A stretch of 64,000 nucleotides of DNA from Membranipora membranacea (lineage: Eukaryota; Bryozoa; Gymnolaemata; Cheilostomatida; Membraniporidae), in NCBI GenBank assembly GCA_914767715.1, contig OU612070.1:14153501-14217500 (forward strand), written 5' to 3'. The position numbers and the translations under genes were made by a program. The notes beneath the pieces are model-generated. The model was given only the letters and a program-made list of their open reading frames with translations. It made no database searches and was not told the DNA's origin. Positions within the stretch are counted from its first letter, which is position 1. Every line of letters begins with the position of its first letter. This document shows positions 63,201 through 64,000 of this stretch, piece after piece.

Positions 63201-63806
63201 GCGTAGGTTTATTCACCAACCAAGCGGGGTAAGGGGGGGAAGGGGGAGAGGTATATTGAAGCAGGATAAATTAGGTACAAGTGTTAGTAATCATAATTAC
63301 TTAACAGAGAATATTTACCTGTCATGTGACTTATGAGACCTGTTGATCAATACAATCAATATTAAAAGATTTTGAATCGATTTGATGAAATGAAATTACA
63401 TCAGAACCGATTTCTAATGATATATGCAACAAATTGTAGGCAACATGAGACATTGTTGATAAGAGGGATAGGATAGACTAAGGACTACAGTTATGACCTT
63501 TCAATTAAAATAGCCCCGCTTTTTGTGTCATTATGACAAGCCATAACACCCTGACACTTGATGCAGAATATTAGTAGTTTTGAAATAGTAATTTACTTTA
63601 TAATTTATTTTGGACTTACCATGTTCTTGAGTGATGACAGTTATCTCGTATTCACCAGCTGGTACTGCTCCGAGCTGACAGACTAACTCCGAATCACTAA
63701 CTGTACTCACTACACATTCTGTATCCGAGACAGACACTGTGACAGCATCAGAGTTGGTACCAAACAAGGATCCAGTCAAAGTGAGGCTTGTCGAGTCTGA
63801 TGTTAC
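31319..63806 (-). CDS. PKHD1L1-like: PKHD1L1/fibrocystin-L-like giant membrane protein, 3' part
   Basis: Sixty minus-strand exons in the window join with matching phases into 8553 nt (2850 residues plus TAA at 31319-31321). The gene runs off the right edge. Order of modules: TIG domain, micro-exon linker, further TIG domains, G8 domain 1, parallel beta-helix (PbH1) region 1, G8 domain 2, PbH1 region 2, C-terminal ectodomain, one membrane helix, short tail. This architecture is that of PKHD1L1, the relative of fibrocystin (PKHD1). The string QDHGWCSGYTC in 40067-40318 and the two G8 starts (WSSLYTWGGGPLPE; DTAWEKAEDGWGG) support it. Family members are large single-pass surface proteins with enormous ectodomains. 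The product here is probably extracellular or stereocilium/cilium-coat-like by analogy, which is inference. Introns are mostly 200-600 bp. The start codon is outside the window. Confidence 0.95.
33460..33680. repeat. Dispersed repeat, copy A
   Basis: About 220 bp shared with 44245-44465 (for example TGTGTATCTCTGATCAT, CCTAATTAATAAAATTGAAC, GTGATGGTACTC). Both copies are in introns of the PKHD1L1-like gene, in the same orientation. Confidence 0.85.
33692..41369 (-). CDS. PKHD1L1-like: PKHD1L1-like: C-terminal ectodomain with RRKR site
   Basis: Exons 41252-41369, 40676-40790, 40067-40318, 39588-39705, 39448-39471 (24 nt), 38959-39097, 38374-38544, 37947-38049, 37336-37475, 36642-36824, 35914-36073, 35368-35570, 34714-34947, 34282-34453 and 33692-33879. 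Conserved-looking family strings: PQDHGWCSGYTCRKRVSTFM, SRIDAYVDGQYIDPLNTNRV, LRNNLAIFFGVPEDK. The exon at 37947-38049 carries TARRKRSLDAG, a furin-type R-x-K/R-R site. The last exons are low in cysteine and rich in beta-type sequence. SINEs sit next to the donors at 36642 and 35368. Confidence 0.87.
35162..35352 (-). mobile_element. tRNA-derived SINE, minus orientation
   Basis: The minus strand reads GAGGTGACTCAGCTGGTTAG, then B-box-like GGTTCGAAAC, then the shared body with GTGCTCCAACCTCC. It begins about 15-20 bp downstream of the PKHD1L1-like donor at 35368. Confidence 0.85.
36420..36640 (-). mobile_element. SINE 3' segments, partly duplicated, minus orientation
   Basis: On the minus strand, GGTCCATTGACTACTCGGGT and TGTGCTCCAATCTACC match the SINE body. 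A GGGCGACG/GGGCGAGG segment appears twice. It abuts the PKHD1L1-like donor at 36642 within roughly 10-15 bp. Confidence 0.75.
38150..38290. repeat. Hexamer-type repeat (GTAGCC/ATAGCC/AAAGCC)
   Basis: Degenerate 6-bp repeats in a PKHD1L1-like intron. The Ser/His-rich and Ala/Thr-rich open frames over it are artefacts. Confidence 0.85.
41681..42040 (-). repeat. 25-bp minisatellite built from a splice donor, 15 copies
   Basis: Unit on the minus strand: GTTGGGTAAGTGTAATCAAT plus GTAAT. Fifteen CTTACCC cores occur on the plus strand between 41681 and 42040, spaced exactly 25 bp. The exon-proximal copy is the donor of the exon 42037-42202 (GTTGG|GTAAGT). All others lie in the intron. Confidence 0.95.
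42037..46632 (-). CDS. PKHD1L1-like: PKHD1L1-like: parallel beta-helix region 2
   Basis: Exons 46465-46632, 45216-45352, 44604-44822, 44010-44142, 43237-43469, 42554-42776 and 42037-42202. Typical strings: VGLLTRNVKIIGGDYDD, FARVENAEFYHMGQEGYINY, NTAIGVVDAAGLDVEDNVVH, GSERFGYSIAGQQCSEDNWS, VSGFTVYHSHDFAIYTQTGS, LADNNLGIWSGL. The last exon of the block (VSGLVLNNVDEESKLFFHRP) ends at a donor that has been amplified into a 15-copy minisatellite in the following intron. Only the donor touching the exon (after 42037) keeps the frame. Any later copy would read through GGG TAA. Confidence 0.87.
44245..44465. repeat. Dispersed repeat, copy B
   Basis: Counterpart of 33460-33680, with scattered substitutions and a few indels. 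Followed by an AT-only tract at 44535-44590. Confidence 0.85.
45415..45560. repeat. CATAATACATAATGTATAATT tandem repeat
   Basis: Degenerate 7-14-bp AT-rich units in a PKHD1L1-like intron, about 60 bp upstream of the exon ending 45352. Confidence 0.9.
45724..46095. repeat. Three tandem copies of a roughly 140-bp unit
   Basis: Each copy contains TGTCATAACCCC, CCCAAGTTTTAACT-type and GCAGCCACTTCCTGTTTATG with GGCGGCCAT (the last is incomplete in copy three). In the PKHD1L1-like intron between 45352 and 46465. Confidence 0.85.
47006..49252 (-). CDS. PKHD1L1-like: PKHD1L1-like: G8 domain 2
   Basis: Exons 49153-49252, 48511-48600, 47910-48089, 47530-47636 and 47006-47147. Reads DTAWEKAEDGWGGNNGDGTF, DWMVLDVIPESINKLYIYGV, THILLFGGRLYVGWEDNPMR, YGGPTVGAKAIG, VFGSLDIHGMNRSVYWTRLS, VDWVAGDDIVITTTGKSAYE. 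This repeats the order seen in G8 domain 1, as in PKHD1L1, which carries two G8 modules. The preceding exon (49446-49612) contains a basic SKRS stretch and a proline-rich linker (PPPDPNQVPPPQ). Confidence 0.88.
49446..55457 (-). CDS. PKHD1L1-like: PKHD1L1-like: parallel beta-helix region 1
   Basis: Exons 55256-55457, 54765-54914, 54191-54394, 53651-53801, 53041-53189, 52436-52582, 51998-52151, 51406-51515, 50880-51109, 49830-50196 and 49446-49612. PbH1-type turns are clear: NVVVRGSVNHQWSETIEACP, FRLGRYPVHFHLNGNMNQSY, RAINVHNTHNVLLENNVIYH, YVRHNHAAGGSHFAFWYRMH, KNSVIVGGSGGVSNGC. The histidine-rich GRYPVHFH block is typical of PKHD1L1 and CEMIP-like proteins. The exon ending 51515 was placed at the acceptor TTTTACAG|TGATAC because the more upstream candidate gives a stop in the required phase. 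A SINE lies in the intron at 54452-54612. Confidence 0.88.
50287..50510. repeat. Dispersed element shared with 55080-55245
   Basis: Shared core: CATCAATGNGNNAGNNATTT, CTAGTAGGTCTC(A/G)CTCAC, ATAGCGA(A)TTTGGCTGT. The ends carry TTTCAATTA and TAATTGAAA, suggesting short inverted termini. The second copy is at 55080-55245. Both are in PKHD1L1-like introns. Confidence 0.7.
50590..50878. repeat. AT-only tract
   Basis: Almost pure A/T with ATATAATAT/ATATAAATA motifs, running up to the donor of the exon 50880-51109. Other AT tracts lie at 49780-49817 and 44535-44590. Confidence 0.85.
51165..51265. repeat. GATGATTCC repeat with a duplicated acceptor
   Basis: Units GATGATTCC/AATGATTCC. The copy at about 51245-51258 includes TGATTCCTGTTAG, identical to the acceptor region of the exon 50880-51109 (GTGATTCCTGTTAG). 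Confidence 0.75.
51833..51912. mobile_element. TAGCCAATG-family hairpin MITE
   Basis: TAGCCAATGTGTTGGGACCA with TTGGGCTGTGATTGG-type reverse complement and closing CCCAACACATTGGCTA. In a PKHD1L1-like intron. Confidence 0.78.
53405..53525 (+). mobile_element. Second tRNA-related SINE-like segment
   Basis: Contains GGGTTCGAGCCCCACTGGGG, a good B box, after a GC-richer stretch (GGTTTGCGGGCTTGC). The body differs from the SINE above. Similar tRNA-like pieces are seen near 14985-15160 and 31635-31690, with weaker support. Confidence 0.5.
54452..54612 (+). mobile_element. tRNA-derived SINE
   Basis: GGAGGTAGCTCAGTTGGTGA, B-box-like GGGACAAATCCC, body CCCCAAGTGAGCTCCGACAA. In the PKHD1L1-like intron between exons 54191-54394 and 54765-54914. 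Confidence 0.85.
56170..57747 (-). CDS. PKHD1L1-like: PKHD1L1-like: G8 domain 1
   Basis: Exons 57591-57747, 57365-57441, 56597-56726 and 56170-56336. The module begins IDVWSSLYTWGGGPLPEVGD with PPGQTLLLDMDTP, then LIFDEKDIELKAENILITDG, HKAIITLHGHLRSLEMPIYG, LGVRNGTLDLHG, and closes with VDWQVGDMIVIASTGKR. Paired glycines and the W...GG...P...G start are the G8 signature seen in PKHD1, PKHD1L1, CEMIP and TMEM2. In CEMIP and TMEM2, G8 proteins act on hyaluronan. I see nothing that would establish such activity here. Confidence 0.88.
57920..60846 (-). CDS. PKHD1L1-like: PKHD1L1-like: further IPT/TIG domains
   Basis: Exons 60686-60846, 60185-60380, 59670-59879, 59070-59207, 58402-58594, 58272-58295 (24 nt) and 57920-58058. 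Repeated TIG hallmarks include SVWPGSGSTFGGQMVNITGN, TISSVSPSQGFSGQDITIAG, TFGGEQVVTITGAGFD, GVSPTRGGTGGGTMLTITGS and ATVTIGGTECDV, each with paired cysteines (PCEV...ISCF; IICE...VCTL; ICGEVCN...VCAT). TIG folds are immunoglobulin-like and stack in series in fibrocystin-family ectodomains. Several sequons (NSS, NES) agree with an extracellular location. The 24-nt exon is needed to keep frame between the exons at 58402 and 58058 and adds HYQWPTQ. Confidence 0.88.
58675..58802. mobile_element. Hairpin MITE in PKHD1L1-like intron
   Basis: TCAAACTGTGTCGGGATTGC and AGTGACATTTCATTATCAAC pair with GTTGATAATAACATATCACT and GCTATCCCGGCACAGTTTGA at the other end. Confidence 0.8.
61003..63339 (-). CDS. 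PKHD1L1-like: PKHD1L1-like: array of seven 21-nt micro-exons encoding a sequon linker
   Basis: Positions 63319-63339, 62923-62943, 62702-62722, 61964-61984, 61741-61761, 61233-61253 and 61003-61023. Each is exactly 21 nt between AG and GT on the minus strand. Each starts with two bases and ends with one base (always G) of a split codon, matching the phase-1 end of the exon at 63620 and the two-base start of the exon ending at 60846. Read in that frame, they add, in order, LISHMT, NTTHTS, NSTASS, NSTETS, NITETS, NITETF and YINETS, each joined by one junction residue (V, E or G). Six of seven contain N-x-S/T. Six copies share near-identical flanks (donor GTATAATA or similar, then TTTATCTGTTTTATC-like), so they arose by tandem duplication. 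The first (63319-63339) is divergent. Splicing has not been observed. Confidence 0.75.
62303..62465. mobile_element. Hairpin MITE inside the micro-exon array
   Basis: CAGCCATCCACCATTAGTGA ... TCACTAATGTTGGATGGCTG. The arms continue (ACAAATGTTGTTGTTGACCA and TGGTCAACAACAACATTTGT) for about 60 bp each. It lies in the intron between micro-exons 61964-61984 and 62702-62722 and accounts for part of that longer spacing. Confidence 0.88.
63620..63806 (-). CDS. PKHD1L1-like: PKHD1L1-like: IPT/TIG domain exon upstream of the micro-exon array
   Basis: 187 nt, starting in phase 0 and ending in phase 1 (donor after ACTCAAGAACATG). It encodes TSLTLTGSLFGTNSDAVTVS, a conserved-type cysteine (DTECVV), VCQLGAVPAGEYEITVITQE. 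This is the usual TIG pattern of a glycine-phenylalanine turn, two cysteines and a P-x-G-x-Y strand. The phase-1 end matters because all seven following micro-exons need exactly that phase. Confidence 0.85.
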
Positions 63807-64000
63807 CTGATAACGTGAGGGATATTTTGTGAGGACAATTTAGGTTAGTTTAAATTATTGTGAATAAGAAGACTCTTGACAAATTTCAACAATTTACCAT
63901 TACCAAAGTTAATCGAAAATTATTAAACAACTTAGTTCTCTAATCGAGAGCAAATCTCTAAATCTCGTCATCCATAAAGGAGTTTCAAAATGCAAAGTCT

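Overview
The window is animal (metazoan) nuclear DNA. The genes are split into many short exons with GT-AG introns, the non-coding DNA is AT-rich and full of minisatellites, hairpin MITEs and tRNA-derived SINEs, and the proteins belong to animal families (phospholipase C-beta, sigma-like glutathione S-transferase, caspase, PKHD1L1/fibrocystin-L). The proteins are clearly not vertebrate copies. An early-branching or other invertebrate, such as a sponge, is one possibility, but the sequence alone does not settle it. I rebuilt exons by hand from splice sites, reading phase and family similarity. No RNA evidence was available.

Layout: (1) 494-11917, + strand: the 3' half of a PLC-beta gene of the PLCB4/norpA type. 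It holds the end of the catalytic Y box, the C2 domain and the coiled-coil C-terminal domain, and ends in a PDZ-ligand-like ETVI. (2) 14676-17174, +: a complete four-exon sigma-like glutathione S-transferase. (3) 17175-21009: intergenic DNA rich in fold-back repeats. (4) 21010-22520, +: three exons for a caspase small (p10) subunit. I could not find the large-subunit exons. (5) 23001-28691, -: a multi-pass membrane protein I do not recognise, possibly with a further 5' exon at 29830-29967. (6) 31319 to beyond 64000, -: the 3' two thirds or so of a PKHD1L1-like gene. Sixty exons in one unbroken frame (8553 nt, 2850 residues plus stop) encode IPT/TIG domains, two G8 plus parallel beta-helix modules, a C-terminal ectodomain with a furin-type RRKR site, one membrane helix and a short cytoplasmic tail.

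The most unusual feature is in the PKHD1L1-like gene at 61003-63339: a tandem array of seven 21-nt micro-exons. All share the phase of the flanking exons, and six of the seven encode an N-glycosylation sequon, so the array would add a glycosylated heptad-repeat linker between two TIG domains. The same gene has a splice donor amplified into a 15-copy, 25-bp minisatellite (41681-42040), a duplicated splice acceptor (51109 and about 51253) and two 24-nt micro-exons. Duplication of splice signals is a recurring theme of this locus.

The genes do not form a pathway. PLC-beta acts in G-protein signalling, GST in conjugation of glutathione, the caspase in regulated proteolysis, and the PKHD1L1-like protein at the cell surface.
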